DNA of 64,000 nt from Diphasiastrum complanatum (lineage: Eukaryota; Streptophyta; Lycopodiopsida; Lycopodiales; Lycopodiaceae), in contig CM055097.1 in NCBI GenBank assembly GCA_029204225.1, positions 53,375,592-53,439,591 of the forward strand. The letters run 5' to 3'. Under the pieces are notes generated by a model. It was not told the DNA's origin. It ran no database searches and saw only the letters and a program-made list of their open reading frames with translations. Both the position numbers and the translations under genes were made by a program. Shown piece after piece: positions 29,929 through 42,929 of this stretch (its first letter is position 1; each line of letters begins with the position of its first letter).

Positions 29929-31443
29929 TTAGCCGATATTTTCACACGAAAAATCGGGCTAATATTGAGGTTTAAGTTTGCAATAATTGAAAAAATCGGC
30001 ATGTAAAACCCGGTTATTAGAGAAAAATCGGCACAAATTTGCCTTAAAATTGGGTCCCAGCCCGCCCTAAATGAGGCTAGAGCAAATTTTGCGGCCTTAG
30101 AACTGGCCGGTAAATATTTTATGGCTTTTCACAAAAATGGCCAGTTGTAAAAAAATAGCCGGTATGATCGTGCTAAAATCTCACCATGTACTGAGTCCAT
30201 TTTTACTAATATATGATCACTCAGTGTATTTTTCAGGGAAACCGTGTTGTCGTGGGAGCCCTAGTCATGAATGCCGAGAAAGTCAACCACAAAAGAGAAA
30301 ACCGAGAAAGAAAAATTTTGGGCAAAAACGGGACCGAGAAATATGGATTCAGTGTCAAGGAGTCACAGAAACCCTAACGGCAAAGTTTGGGCAATTTACG
30401 GACAATTAACGAAATGTGTGGGCCAAGTGGTCACCCAGACAAATGAGCAGTAGACGCACGACCCTTAAAAAAACCGAAAAAAGGCCAAAAACGAAGGTAC
30501 CCAAAGAAAAATGAGGGCCACCTACAAAAAATAGGTGTTGAAAAAGGGCCTCACCCAAAATTTGGATATTAAATGCCAAAACACCTTGGAGGCTAAAAAA
30601 TTTGGGAGGTACACCCACTAGCCATTGACATCTTGGGCTTCTAGGGTGTACAAAAGGGGAAACTTGAATGGCCTCTCTAACCTTTGACAAAAATGGCATC
30701 TTGACTAGTTTTGGAAGAGGGCCTTGAATGCACCACTTCCCCACTCTCTTATGGAGGCCACTAGGTGTACTATCAAATGGGTTGAGGACAAATGGCAAAG
30801 AGGGCTTGAAGGGCATGAAAATTGGCAAAGGCTCATTCTGAAGGGGGACACTTGGGATTTACTATAAAAGGAGACCACTCTTTGAGTTGAATATAGTTGG
30901 ATGATGATGTGATAGTTTGATGTGAGAATGGGATAATGAGATGATATTGATAGTTGTTAACTTGAGAGTTGAGAGCCTGATGAGTTTGATGTGATAGTAG
31001 GATGCCATGTTGATTGAGAGTTTTATTCCAATTGTTGAGATTAGTTAGAAGTCATGTGAGTTGGAATGTCTGGTTGTTGATTGAATGTTGATAAGTTGAG
31101 AAAATTTGGTATGCCTACTTTCTTATTGCTCAATACTAGTGCTTTGTATGGGATGTGAGAAGTTAACTTCACTTTGTGGTCTCGTGGTCTCCCATACTAG
31201 TATCGTCAATTGAGAACATAGTATACTAAATTCTGAGAGGTACTTATTCAATGTTAATTGCTTTGAGATTATCTACCCCATGGCAGGTTTGATTGAAGGC
31301 TCGTAGTGTCTACAATTGAATGCAAGAGAGTGAAGTGTAGTATGTTTGAGAGTATTATTGCTTGTTTGAGGATGCTTGGAAACCAATGAATTAAAAGTCA
31401 TGGTGATTAGTTGGGGAGTTTGCTTACTGTGGTTAAATGTAGA
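29929..31443 (-). repeat. Long gypsy LTR (copy 1 of inverted pair)
   Basis: About 1.5 kb that match the reverse complement of about 48310-49855 almost throughout. The end at 29929 (TGTTAGCCGATATTTTCACA) is the same terminus that abuts a primer-binding-site-like sequence at 49856, so in LTR terms this copy is in minus orientation. Its other end is lost at 31443, where a gypsy integrase fragment starts. It is inserted in the gag of copia element 3. A 140-codon open frame inside (30406-30828) is discussed under rejected items. Confidence 0.75.
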
Positions 31444-31451
31444 CCTTATCA

Positions 31452-32080
31452 GTTAGCCAAAGCTAAATGTGGAGACAAAGTCTGTTAAGATCCAGAAACT
31501 TGCGGATTTCTTGCATGATATGCGTGAAATGTTGCAAGTGGCCCGTGATTGTATCCGGAGTGCTCAGGATAGAGCTAAGCACTATGCCGATCTTAAGAGG
31601 TCTCCCAGAGATTTTAAAGTTGATGACTGGGTATATCTTAGAATACCTAAGGATTCTAAGACTATGCGTACAGGGAAACATTATAAATTGTCTATGAGAT
31701 ATTGTGGACCGTTCCGAATTATAAAAAAATTGGTTCTTTAGCTTACAAACTATATCTTCAAAACAAGTCTATAGCTCACCCTGTGTTTCATGTAAGTCGT
31801 CTAAAATTAAGTTTACATGAAGGTGACGTAGTTGGTTCAAAAAAAGATCTTATCCATTTGGAGGACTTATCACTTAGTGTTCCTCTGGAATCTGAAAAAG
31901 TAATCAGAACCAGAGATAAACAATTGAGAGTTCTATCTCTGAGTGCTTGATTAGGTGGAAGGGACGGATTGAGGATGATGATTCGTAAGAGCGGGTCGAA
32001 AGCATAAAAAAGAATTTCCCTAGGTTTCACTTCTAGAGATAGAAGTGGCTTATGTCCATGTCCTGTATAAGGGAATCGAA
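31452..32080 (+). pseudogene. Gypsy (chromovirus-like) integrase C-terminal fragment
   Basis: Plus-strand frames give AQDRAKHYADLKRSPRDFK, DWVYLRIPKDSKTMRTGKHY, MRYCGPFRIIKK and then SIAHPVFHVSRLKLS after a frameshift near 31740. These are the conserved GPF/HPVFHVS blocks at the C-terminus of plant Ty3/gypsy integrases. The stretch after 31950 would be the chromodomain region but is too decayed to call. RT, RNase H and the integrase core are missing on the left. Confidence 0.85.
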
Positions 32081-32489
32081 ATAATTCTTGATGTGGATAG
32101 CTGGTCACTCCAGTTGTATGTGGTTATTAGTTATGCTACATCATTTCGAATGTGTCATATGAGGGCCCAGACCTATAATTGGACATAAGAGCACATGCAT
32201 AGTGAAGACTGCTTTACTGCAAGAATAGGAGGTCAATAGCTCAATTTAGGTTGCATGGGGATCCTAGAGAGAATATTATCTCTCTCTTGAAGAGAATAAG
32301 TCCATTGGAAACTCGCCCATCCTCCTATTGTGAATTGTGATTCTTGAGCCAGTTTCTCCTCTCCTCTCTTGTGTTCTTCACTGTGGCTTGGGAGTGGATT
32401 GGTTAGGGTATTGACTAGCCTCTCCATATTGGTTGGGTGGTTCATGCTCCACAATTGTCCTTTTGGTTTGCATGTGATAGGATTCTTGA

Positions 32490-34600
32490 AGATTTTCACT
32501 TGGCGATTGTTATACTTTTCCCAGGAGATAATGGCGAAACTTTTGAACCGCATACACCATTGCTAAAGCTTCATGCTTAGTAGTGGTGTAATTGACTTCA
32601 ACGGCGATCAGTTGTCTACTGAGAAATTGGATTGGATAATCTTTTTTGAGTTCTCCCGATTGGGTGAGCACTGCTCCGATGGCATACTTGGATGCATCAG
32701 TATGTATTTGAAATTCCTTGGAGTAATCAGGAGCCCGGAGAATAGGTGCATTGATGAGGGCTTCTTTTAACTGAATGAGCACAACTCGTTGTTCATCAGT
32801 CCATTTGGGAACAATGACCACCTTATAAATTAATCGTGCTTTATTAACAAAATCGAGAATAAAGCAATGATAATAATTGGCATGGCCTAGGAATGAATAG
32901 ACTTCGCGGATAGTGCGTGGTTCTGGCAGATTTTGTATGATCAAGACCTTGTCAGGGTCAGTTGCAATGTCGTGTTTTGAAATGATATGTCCTAATACAA
33001 TGCCATGTGTTACCCAGATCCGGCATTTTTCAGGGGTCAAAGAGATTCCAAAGCATTGACATTGGATAAAAAAAATTTCCAGCCCAGATAGATGATGTGT
33101 TTCTTCTTAATGTGCTCCTAAATTGTCCAAGTAAACTTCTAGGGTATCTCCCATCTGATGAGAAAAAGCAGCTTGCATAACACGTTGGAATGTGCTAGGA
33201 GCATTACAGAGACCGAAAGGCATGACTTTCCAACAAAAGGTTTCCCATTATGTGGCAAAACGGTTTTATGTTGATCTTCTTCAGCAATTTGAATCATGTT
33301 GTAGCCGCGAAAGCCATCTAAGAATGAGTAGGCCTCATCTCCTGCTAGATTTTCTAAGATGGATTTGCTAAAAGGATATGGAAAATGTTCAAGATCTGTG
33401 ATGACATTAAGTTTTTTAAAGTCCACATAGGTGCGGAGTTTTTCATTTTTCTTAGGAACGATTATGTTTGGAGAAACCCACTCAGTATGTTCGATTTCAT
33501 AGATGAATCCTGCATTTAACAAGCGTTGTAATTCTTTTGTGATTTTGGCCTTGTAGATCAGATTGCATCGGTAGGGACAGCTAGTAGTTGGTCTCGCACC
33601 CACTCCTTTCATGTCTTTATAGGTCCAAGCAAAGACATGTCGATATTTGCGTAGAAGTTTCTCAAGCCTTCTGCATTGCTCACAATGGAGGTGAGCCCCG
33701 ATGTGAACCATGCATTCGTTATTCTCATTGGGCTCACTCAAGGATAGAGTGATGGTTCGTGCAGGGTCTTCGTAAGGTGAATTACCATTCGACTCACATT
33801 GAGCTTGTGGCAATTGGATAGTCACATCTTCAAATGTATAATCTTTAAAGTACGCAGGCACATCATGTGAGGGTGATTCGAGGGGAGCCTTGCCTTTCAA
33901 CTGTCTAGATGAGAATTTGGGAGGTTCTGGAATTGGTGTATGAGCTAAGGAGATTTCAGAAACTTCCCAAGCAGTTGTAAGATCTCCAGGAGGTTGGATT
34001 AGAAGCGGGTTCTTTATCTTCTCCTTCATGGTATTGCCATGAGGTTGTGGCTTCAAAGGACGTGAGGTGTGCAGATGAGGAATTGGTGGGCACATCATGG
34101 AGTTTCATCGTTGATTTGAAAAATTGTTTCCTCCTCACATAGGTCCCATGGATAATTTGGAATATCAGTAGATTCAACATAATGACCTTTCTCTTGGGTG
34201 GACTGGTATGGCTCAAACATGGAATTGGTAGTAGATGAATCATTGTCGTGAAAGCGTGCGAGTTTGAGCTTCCCAAATGAATCAATGGTAACAGAGCTAT
34301 CTCTATTACCAAAGGTGACTCGGCCTTTGCTCCAGTCATGAATGATCTTTGCATTGGTGAGCCATGGTCGACCAAGCTGTAACTCATAGGAATAGACGTT
34401 ACTAGGAATATCGAGTACGACTAGGTCTATGGTGAATTTCAGGCCTCCTAATTTGATCAAAATTGGAAGATTGGGCGGTATTCTCAGGTTTGGGATTATG
34501 AAGACGTTCATGATGTTTGGCTTTCTTGTCATGGTTATCAAAGTCCTCATCGGACCCCTCGTCTTCTTCTCGAATGGCATCAGTCATTACATCCTTAAGT
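32490..34600 (-). pseudogene. Degenerate Ty3/gypsy element 3 (protease end-RT-RNase H)
   Basis: Minus-strand order: protease C-terminus (LQLGRPWLTNAKIIHDWSKG, 34095-34580), linker, RT (WVSPNIIVPKKNEKLRTYVD, AYSFLDGFRGYNMIQIAEED, 33139-34098), a frame break after FVGKS, then YLDN at about 33125-33136 where YLDD is expected, and thumb/RNase H (EFQIHTDASKYAIGAVLTQS, HEALAMVYAVQKFRHYL, 32510-33040). The second catalytic Asp of RT is replaced by Asn. The reading ends in mid RNase H near 32490, and no integrase follows in this orientation. The protease active site and gag are missing on the right. Not active. Confidence 0.85.
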
Positions 34601-35879
34601 TAATCATAAAGATCAACTAGTTTCAGTTTGCGGCGGACAGCATGACGGAGCAGGATTGAAAGATTCAGCACAATCTCGAGACATGATGCAACATGAGGAG
34701 TATAATAACAATAAAGATGATCAATATTATATTGTATTTGGGCAAAAAGTGGTTTTCTTGCAAAATAGTGAAGTTGGACAAGAAACTGGACTTTTCTACA
34801 ATAACAAAATTCATAGAGAGGGTAAGAATTCGCAAACAGACTAATAAAGGTAAAGACAATACTTGCGAATTCTGATAGACAGTTTTTCTTGAAAAATACT
34901 GATTTTTTGTGTTTTTTGGAATTTTTTTTGTAAAGGATGGAATTTGCAGAGGGTGTTTTTCAAGCTTTCAGACTGTGGGCAATTTTGTGGTAGGGTCGGA
35001 GATTTTTGAAACGAAAGTTTTGTTGACAGACAAGGGAATTAGTGAAAAAAATATTTTTCTGACAAAGAACATGTTAAATCTCTTAGATAGAATTCACAGA
35101 GCTGCTGGAGGACTGATCTTGCATAGATGTAGCCTCAGTAGTACCGACGAATTTTAATACAAAGATTTGGTTTGACAGTAAAACTAGGTGATTTGTGAAA
35201 ATTTGAGCGGGGTCAAAATTCGTAGAGATGATAGGATGAAAGGTAAGGGTCTGTTATGGCTGCAGATAGTCTGAGCAAATTTTGATATACATGTTTGGTA
35301 GAAAAAAATGTCACTTGGGTCACTTCTTTTCAGAGAAAATGCCCAAGTTGACACTTTTGTTGCTTCCCCCTGGCTTGATGGGTTGCTCAGCAGCTCGTGT
35401 AGGACCTAGAGAGAAGACGTGTGCTGTAGTGTGAAGACAGATAGCAAGCAAGCATACACACAAGCACGTTAGCAACGCGAAAAAGAAAAACAAACAGAGA
35501 GCAATTTAGCACTGAAAGTGTTATTTACAAGGGAAATGCCTCTCTTCTTATAGCAAGAAGGGCCTTCCATAAGCATCCACTAGCTTATGAGATTAGTGTC
35601 TAAACTAGCCATTCTAAGGCTTCTCAATTTCTAACTTAGAACTTAGAACTTTAGAATGTCTAACTTTAGAACTTAAGATAACTTAGAATATTTTATTTTC
35701 TAAGCTTAAGTTTCTTAAATTTAAGTTCTAAATCTAAGTTTAAGTTTCTATTTAAGCTTCTACCCATGGACTTACAAAACACATGCCATAGTAGAAGTTT
35801 AATAACATTTACTCATACGTGGACTTACAATATACATGCCATGGAGTTTTATTTCTTTTTATTGCTCACTCTGTTGCTA
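34601..35879. other. Retroelement-flanking DNA, no gene; short direct repeats
   Basis: No gene recognised. 35640-35760 is full of 'ttagaac/aagttc' variants, and 'ggacttacaaaacacatgccat' is repeated as 'ggacttacaatatacatgccat' (35769 and 35820). The purine/pyrimidine biased parts suggest leader or LTR remains of a retroelement. Confidence 0.5.
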
Positions 35880-36205
35880 ACATTGCAGCTTACATCCAGA
35901 ATAGATGTTCGACCAAGGCCCTCTCAGGCAAAATACCACATGAGGTTTGGACATGATCTAAGCCTTCATTGAAAAATCTTCAAGTACTCGGATGCATTGC
36001 CTATATGCGTAGATCCCGAAGGAGACAAGGAAGAAATTCGACTTCCAAGGTCTCAAGACCATCTTTATCGGATATACTTCCTCTAACAACACCTACAAGC
36101 TGTGCAACCCCAATACCCAGCATATTTTATTCAGTAGGGATACAGTCTTTATCAAGGATCAGTTCATCGACTTCAAAGAGGCTATGGTTTTTTATCACTT
36201 CCTAA
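35880..36205 (+). pseudogene. Copia integrase C-terminal fragment
   Basis: Plus-strand frames give STKALSGKIPHEVWT, LKNLQVLGCIAY and TIFIGYTSSNNTYKLCNP with frameshifts between them; these are the standard copia integrase C-terminal blocks. It ends against the integrase core of the next copia element near 36205, so two different copia elements are joined here. Confidence 0.7.
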
Positions 36206-38500
36206 TCTTCAAAGCTTATGTTGAGAAACAATTTTCTTTCAAAGCTAAAGCTTTAAGATGTGATGGAGGAGGTGAATACATCTCCAACAAGTTTCATGAT
36301 TACTGTGAAGGTGAATGAATAAAGAGAGAGTTTTCTTGTGCTTATTCTCCATCTCAAAATGGAGTAGTTGAGAGGAAAAACAGATCTTTATGTGAATGTG
36401 CTAATGCAATTCGAGTAGCAGCTTCTTTGCCTATTGAATATTGGGGTGAAGCTATAAATTGTGCAAATTATTTGTGCAATAGATTACCTCACAATGCACT
36501 TGCTGGAAAATCACCTTTTCAAGTCTTCTTTAAGAAGAAACCTAAGGTAGATCACCTTAGAATTTTTGGTTGTGCTTGCTTTGTTAATGTGCCCTTGGAA
36601 ACGAGGAAAAGAGATGATCCTAATTCTATTAAAGGGATCATGGTTGGATATGCATCCAACAAGAAAGCTTACAAAATCTATGTTCCCTCTACCTCAACTA
36701 TAATTGAGAGTAGAGATGCTATATTCCATGAAGATCAAAAATACATTCTTGAGGAGGCCGAGTTCAAAGATTCTCACAAAGATACTCCAATCATCACCCT
36801 TGAAGACTATCATGGAGCGATGGGGTCGAGAATTGAGGAGGAGTCACCTTGAATCTTTTCACCAAGGAGATCTCAAAGAGAAAGATCCGAGCCTAGAAGG
36901 CTTACCTATGAAGATAGAGGCAAGCAAGTGGAAATCAACTCCACTAATTGTGCTTATTTTATTTCTCATGAGGAGCCGAAGGATGTATATGATACACTCA
37001 ACTCGAAGGAATGGTACCTTGCCATGAAGGAGGAATATGATGCTTTGATGGCCAATAAGACATGGGAGCTTGTGGATCTTCCATCCAACAAGCACACCAT
37101 TGGTTGCAAGTGGGTTTTTCGAGTCAAGTATAATCAAGATGGCACAATCAACATATACAAGGCTAGGCTTTGTGCTAAAGGTTTTGCTCAAGTTTATGGA
37201 CTTGATTATGAGGAGACCTTTGTCCCAATTGCAAAGATGGTATCAATTAGAATCATAATTTCTCTTGCTTGTTTTTTCAATTGGCAAGTTCTTCAGCTAG
37301 ATGTCTCTAATGCATTTCTAAATGGGTATCTAGAAGAAGAGATTTATATGGATCAGCCTATTGGGTTCATCCATGACAAAGAAAAAGTTTGCTTGCTCTT
37401 CAAAAGTTTATATGGATTGAAGCAAGCTCCAAGGTCATGGTATTCTCAACTTAACACCTTTCTTGAGTCACTAGGATTTAGTCTTAGTAACTATGATCCT
37501 TTCTTATATGTCAAGTTTTTTGATAAAGATATTGTCATTCTTCTTATTTATGTTGATGATATCATTCTGACGGGAAGTAGTACCAAGTTAGTTGAGGAAA
37601 CCAAGATTGCACTTGGAAAAGAGTTCACGATGCAAGATCTTGGAAAAATTCACTATATTCTAGGATTAGAGATTGACCTTCTTAAAGATAAAGCTTTTGT
37701 ATGTCAATCCAAGTATGCTCTTTCAATGTTAAAAAAGTTCAATATGTTGAATTGTAAGAGTATAGAAACACCTATGGAGCAAAATGTAAAGGACTCTAAC
37801 AAAGGTGATGAAAGATCCTTCGTGGACATCACACTTTTTAGAAGTCTTATAGGCTCCTTAATTTGGCTCACAATAACTAGACCTGACATAAGCTTTAGTG
37901 TTCATAAGTTGAGCCAGGCTATGCAAAATCCTACTATCTATCATTGGAAAATGGCCAAGAGAGTGCTTAGATATATATCTTCAACTTTTGATTTTGGTTT
38001 ATTGTATAAAAGTAAAGATCTTTCTATTAATGGTTATTCTGACTCGGATTTTGCAAGTGATAGAGCAGATCAAAAATCTGCAAGTTCTTATGTCATATAT
38101 CTTGGAGGAAACTTGATATCTTGGCTTTCCAAGAAGCAAGATACTGTATCACTCTCATCATGTGAAGCTGAGTACAAGGCACTCACTACAACAACAAAGG
38201 AAGTGCTTTGGATCAAGAGGTTACTTGTGGAACTAAAGATAATCTTGGAAGAGGATCTACCTATGATCATGTGTGACAACATTTCAGCCCAAGCCCTTGC
38301 CAACAACCCGATATTCCATGCAAGGAGCAAGCATATCAAAGTTGGAGAGAGAAGCTCATTGGAGGGGAAAGCAATCCGGAGCACATCGACACATCATCTT
38401 GTATTGCTGATATGCTCACCAAACCTTTGAGCAAAAGTTCCTTCATCAAGCATAGAGCCAATCTTGGAGTTATAGCAAGATCCATGTTCAAATCAATATA
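36206..38500 (+). pseudogene. Ty1/copia element 4: integrase core, RT and RNase H
   Basis: Integrase from the second catalytic Asp (LRCDGGGEYISNKFHDYCEG) and the Glu block (QNGVVERKNRSL) through RIFGCACFVNVPLETRKR (36230-36852), then a 500-codon uninterrupted frame (36928-38430). The latter carries RT (WELVDLPSNKHTIGCKWVFR, LDVSNAFLNGYLEEEIYMDQ, LLIYVDDIILTGS) and RNase H (GYSDSDFASDRADQKSAS, SLSSCEAEYKAL). A frameshift near 38340 moves the last block (IADMLTKPLSK) out of frame. Gag, protease and the first half of integrase are missing, so the best-preserved copia pol frame of the window is still dead. A stop interrupts integrase near 36316. Confidence 0.9.
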
Positions 38501-38518
38501 GATTATTTTTAGGAGGAG

Positions 38519-39090
38519 TGTTAAAAACAATCCATATTGATTTCTTGGCTTGCTACAAATGTTGTACCATGCAAGTATGTAGCTCATAAATGCAAAATGC
38601 CAAGTTTAGCCTACATAGAACTCGAGCTACATGGTTATGTAACGTCTAGATTGAAGAATACAACTTGCAGATAGTTTGTAGACATAGAATTAGCAAAGTC
38701 ATGCTTGTAGAAACTCGTGGCAATTCACATGCATTAATTGTAAGTGATCCATAGTGACATGCAAGGGATGCACAAAGTGTAATGGACACATGCATGATGA
38801 TTTGTACTTTGTTAGATAGAACTAGCACACTTGTAAAAAGTTGGTGGAATTTCATGCATGGCAAGTGACAAATGTCACATAGACTCTAGATGTCATTTTG
38901 TAATGAATGGATGTGGTTCTACCTCGAGCTACCTCAAACTCCATAAATATGTGTAGCTCTCCTCACAATCAATGATGAAGAACCAAAGTTTTGTAGCTAC
39001 CTCATGCCATTTTGGATCTAAACTATTTTGCTTGTTATCCCTCTATCTTTCTCTCTCTAACTCGTGTTGAAGCTAATGCTTATACACTGA
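38519..39090 (+). repeat. 3' LTR of copia element 4
   Basis: Starts TGTTAAAAACAATCC right after the polypurine tract AGGAGGAG (38511-38518). The part 38815-39090 recurs at 47088-47380, with a TATA-like 'ccataaatatgtgtag'. The right boundary is estimated from where that match ends. Confidence 0.7.
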
Positions 39091-40854
39091 TATCTTGTAC
39101 TTTTGCTCATTATTGATTCATTGATATCATATTCAGTTGCTTAGCATGCTAGATTGTGGGTAAGCCATTTCTTTTGAACTAGATCTTGCTAATCAATCTA
39201 GAATTAGGTTACTACGCTAATCACAAAGCTTAATTAGATCCATCATACTTGTGGACATTCCCCATACGTGTGAATTTTGAAAATTTTGTCACAAAAACCC
39301 TTGGAGGACAAATATGAATGGCACAAATACATTATGTATTAAAATTATATTCTTGTCTAAAGTCTTACCTCTATGCAACAATTTCATTCCATTTTTGTGA
39401 AAAGATAATAAATAGAATGTTCCAAAATCTTGAAAGCCTTCTTCACAGCCCCATAGTCAAAATTGAGCCCCCTTTGGCATACTTGCCTTGAGCAACAGCC
39501 GCCATGACATTTTGTACTTTAGCTTCCTCTACAATTGCGTTTGCAACTCATTGTACTATCACAATCACTACTACACATGTTCAATTTATAGGCAACATAT
39601 CATTGTACAATGTGTGACATTGCGTATATTATTAGAGATGAATTGATTCATATTTACAGACTAAAACAAGTTCAGACTTAGGTTGACAAACAATATTTTG
39701 CTCACTTTTCAATATTCTATTGATAACAATGATGAAACCTATGTCGGGTTCGTTGAGTGAAAAACTCAAGGAGTGCAAGGATTTCTACAGTTTGTGAACA
39801 AATCACATAAGCACCATCATATCAATCCTTTTTATTTATTGGCTTCCTCGTTGTCACAAAACTTAATTACCCTTTTTTGTGCATTTTCCATGATATATAA
39901 TGGTATCTCAATGACAAACCTTTTGATCCTTAATCAAATTTTTACGTCATTCAATTTTTTAACAAAAATAAAACAAAATTATTGCATGAAAAAGAAGAAC
40001 TTGGTAGAAATCAACAAAATTGCATGTTCTTATCTTTGGAGACTCTAAAAGTGCTTCGAATATACACAATTTCCTTAAGTGTTTGAAACCAGAACCATTG
40101 TACATGAGTTCACAATTTGTATACGTTGGCTTAGTTGTGCTTGTTAGGTTAGTCTAACCTATGACCATTTGAAGTATTCTAGAAGCATTGTTCCAAAATG
40201 CAATGTTTTGTACACTTGAATGCATATGAATGACTTATTTGGCTGAAGAATATATTAAGTTGGCAACTCACATGAAAGTGGATATTTATTTTCATCTCTT
40301 CAAATGTATTTGAACACTTTGCACCACGTTTGATTGGAAGTTTCAATTTGTCCCTTGAACAACAGTTCAGGTTGTTGAACATTGATGTAAACTCCCCGAT
40401 AAATTCAAGAAGTTTATTAGCATTTAGAAAAGGGTTATCTTCATGTATTTTACCGTGTCCATTTTTTGGGCATCACGATCAATGACATATTTTGAACAAC
40501 TACAAATGGTGCTCATTTCTTTGATATCGTCCATTATTTCTTCAATTGCTAAAAGCCTCTTCAAGTATCCTAACCACTCGACGGAAGTTTGGAGAAATAA
40601 TATAACATCTAGAATTGAATACTATTGATTATCATTCACAAATTGATTTGACTCAATTTGATGGTGTTTGCTTCTTGTTAATTTTGTTATATGATCAACA
40701 AATGTTTTTTGGCATAGATCTTTACTCCTCATATGTGTCTATGTATTAAAGACTTTTACAAAAGAAGTTACTCAAATTAAGCATGTCTAGACAATTTATA
40801 AAATCACAAATCTAAGAACATGGCAAGTGTGTATTAAAAGTTTTTATTTATTTT
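39091..40854. other. AT-rich stretch, no recognisable gene
   Basis: Only short frames on both strands (for example 39773-40048 plus and 40179-40382 minus), none with a motif I recognise. Local A/T richness and scattered stops suggest old decayed sequence. Confidence 0.5.
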
Positions 40855-41383
40855 ATTGTGAAATATATATTAATGTTCACAAATGTGTGTTGTGAATATC
40901 TCATATCAAAGGTTCAAAATACTTTTTTAATATATAAAGTTCAAATGGTGAAAACACTTTCTTTGAATATAAAATTTAGCCTTGCTTTCCAAGTGTTAAA
41001 TGCCATGGTAATAAACTCCATATTTATTTTGCTTGAAAAGCCATGCTTATGGATTACCATTTCCGTGAGCAAAGGCTCGACAAGGTCATCCATTTTGCCA
41101 CCTTCCTTGTGCTAGTAAGCGACATGATGTCCGTTGAGGTTGGAACATCACACAAAACAACTGAGCGGGGTGAGACACTGGTAACACTACAAGACATGAT
41201 GGCAACAAGTAAAAATGAGAACAAAAGACGTGATAGTGTATCAGAAGGCTGGAATTTTTTTTTAGAAAAGTTTGGTCGTAGAAATTTTTTGCAAGAGCTT
41301 TGCTAGCACAAGTGAGAAATGAAATCGAATTCAGCCCTTTTATAGGCTAATTTTGAGGGTCTATTAGGCAAATGGCTCATGAG
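40855..41383 (-). pseudogene. Accessory ORF of the gypsy family, copy C (N-terminal part with promoter)
   Basis: Minus-strand translation from an ATG at 41195-41197 gives VPTSTDIMSLTSTRKVAKWM, matching VPSATDITILPSTSMVTQWM of the copy at 43570. INMEFITMAFNTWK follows in another frame. A TATA box (CCTATAAAAGGG, 41334-41345) lies about 140 bp upstream of the ATG, as in the other copy. The fragment ends near 40855 and lies directly beyond the LTR at 41384. Confidence 0.65.
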
Positions 41384-42145
41384 TGTAGTGGGTTTCTTTC
41401 CTTGCCTAATCTGAATCCAAGATCTAGTCAATCTAGCATCAAAAAGACGGAGTTAGTTGTCACATGTAGGTTCGTTCCCATGAGAGCGATAGTATAGTTC
41501 AGATTTCAACATGAATGGAGGATCTAACACTAACATCCATTAACACTAAGCATTAACACGACATTCATTAACCCTACTTTTAATAAATTCTAAATCCACA
41601 ACAATGATATAAACTTACTCTTCTCTCTCTCCCTTTCTCTCTCACAAAAAGCATAAGAAATAGCAATCCCAATAATGATCAGATCCAACAATTAGCAAAA
41701 TCCAAAGAAAGCATGAGAAATGGAGGAAAAGAGAGGAAGAGCAAGGACATTCATCAATCCATTTCTAAAGAGAACCAATCTGCTTTATTGAAATGAGAAA
41801 ATGAACATCAGGAGCAACTCGAGTTGGTCTCTTTTTATAGTAGAGAGGAGGACCCTGGCCTCTGAATCCTATTGGTCCAGTCTTGCCTCTCTTTTTATTC
41901 AAATTTAAAAAAGTGTGGGAACCATCAAAATTGGAGGGAAACCCAACTTTATTCAGTAACTTGACAATTAGGCCCTGCGACATTAAAAGTCCCACAAAAA
42001 GGCCTAAAGTCCTTTTATTGACTTTTAACTAATCAATCAAATAACTATGTGGTCATCGGGTTGGACTTACACACGCAGGGTGCCAAATCCCTCTCACTTA
42101 TTAACTAGGGTTAGGGTTGTCTTGGGATCCGCAAACCCTCCAACA
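41384..42145 (-). repeat. Gypsy LTR, 762 bp, minus orientation
   Basis: Bounded by TGTAGTGGG on the left and CCTCCAACA on the right (minus strand TGTTGGAGG ... CCCACTACA). It aligns with 16099-16893. The conserved pre-LTR block and an accessory ORF lie on its right, so it is the 3' LTR of the gypsy element at 42146-46937. No primer-binding site follows its left end. Confidence 0.85.
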
Positions 42146-42173
42146 GTATCCCCCACCAAAACTGGTGGCGGTC

Positions 42174-42929
42174 CCACGACACTTGCAATATGCAGTTATT
42201 GGGGACTTTTATTGGCTTAGCGCCAAATCTTAATTAAATGATACTGCACCTTCTTCATAAAGTCAAGGCGTGCAGTATTGAAATCCAAATTATGCAGCAG
42301 GAAACAATGGTGGGATCCGACAATCCACTTGGAAGTTGTCCATGAGGTGAAGCGGGATTCCCAAGAGCCTCCCATCATAGCCTCACGGAAATACAGTCGA
42401 GCAATCGGCAGCTGATCTTTGATTTGCTCTGAGGCCATCGGCTTATTTGGATCGAATGCCAGGGTAGGAAGGCAATCGTTCCATTTGGTTGCCACTGATG
42501 CCAACAAAGTTAGATCTTTTGCAAACATTGTCGATTGTCGCACCGTTTGATCCACGACACTTGCAATATGCAGTTATTGGGGACTTTTATTGGCTTTGCG
42601 CTGAATCTTAATTAAATGATACTGCACCTTCTCATAAAGTCAAGACATGCAATATTGAAATCCAAATTATGCGGCAGGAAACAACGGTGGGCTCCGGCAA
42701 TCCACTTGGAAGTTGTCCATGAGGTGAAGCGGGATTCCCAAGAGCCTCCCATCATAGCCTCACGGAAATACAGTCGAGCAATCGGCAGCTGATCTTTGAT
42801 TTGCTTTGAGGCCATCGACTTATTTGGATCGAATGCCAAGGTAGGAAGGCAATCGTCCCATTTGGTTGCCACTGACGCCAACAGAGTTAGATCTTTTGCA
42901 AACATTGTCGATTGTCGCACCGTTGGATC
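42174..42929 (-). repeat. 378-bp tandem duplication in the accessory ORF 3' region
   Basis: Both units start 'ccacgacacttgcaatatgcagttattgg' (42174 and 42552) and encode the same part of the accessory ORF, FAKDLTLLASVATKW through WESRFTSWTTSKW. The two differ by only a few bases, so the duplication is recent relative to the decay of the element. Confidence 0.9.

Noticed and set aside
30406-30828. A 140-codon open frame inside the long LTR, also open at 48929-49342 in the other copy.
   Set aside because: Most differences between the two copies change the amino acid, as expected without selection. The frame lies within an LTR and has no motif.
40179-40382. A 67-codon minus-strand frame in AT-rich DNA considered as a hAT-type transposase remnant.
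   Set aside because: No RW or hATC dimerisation motif could be found on either side.
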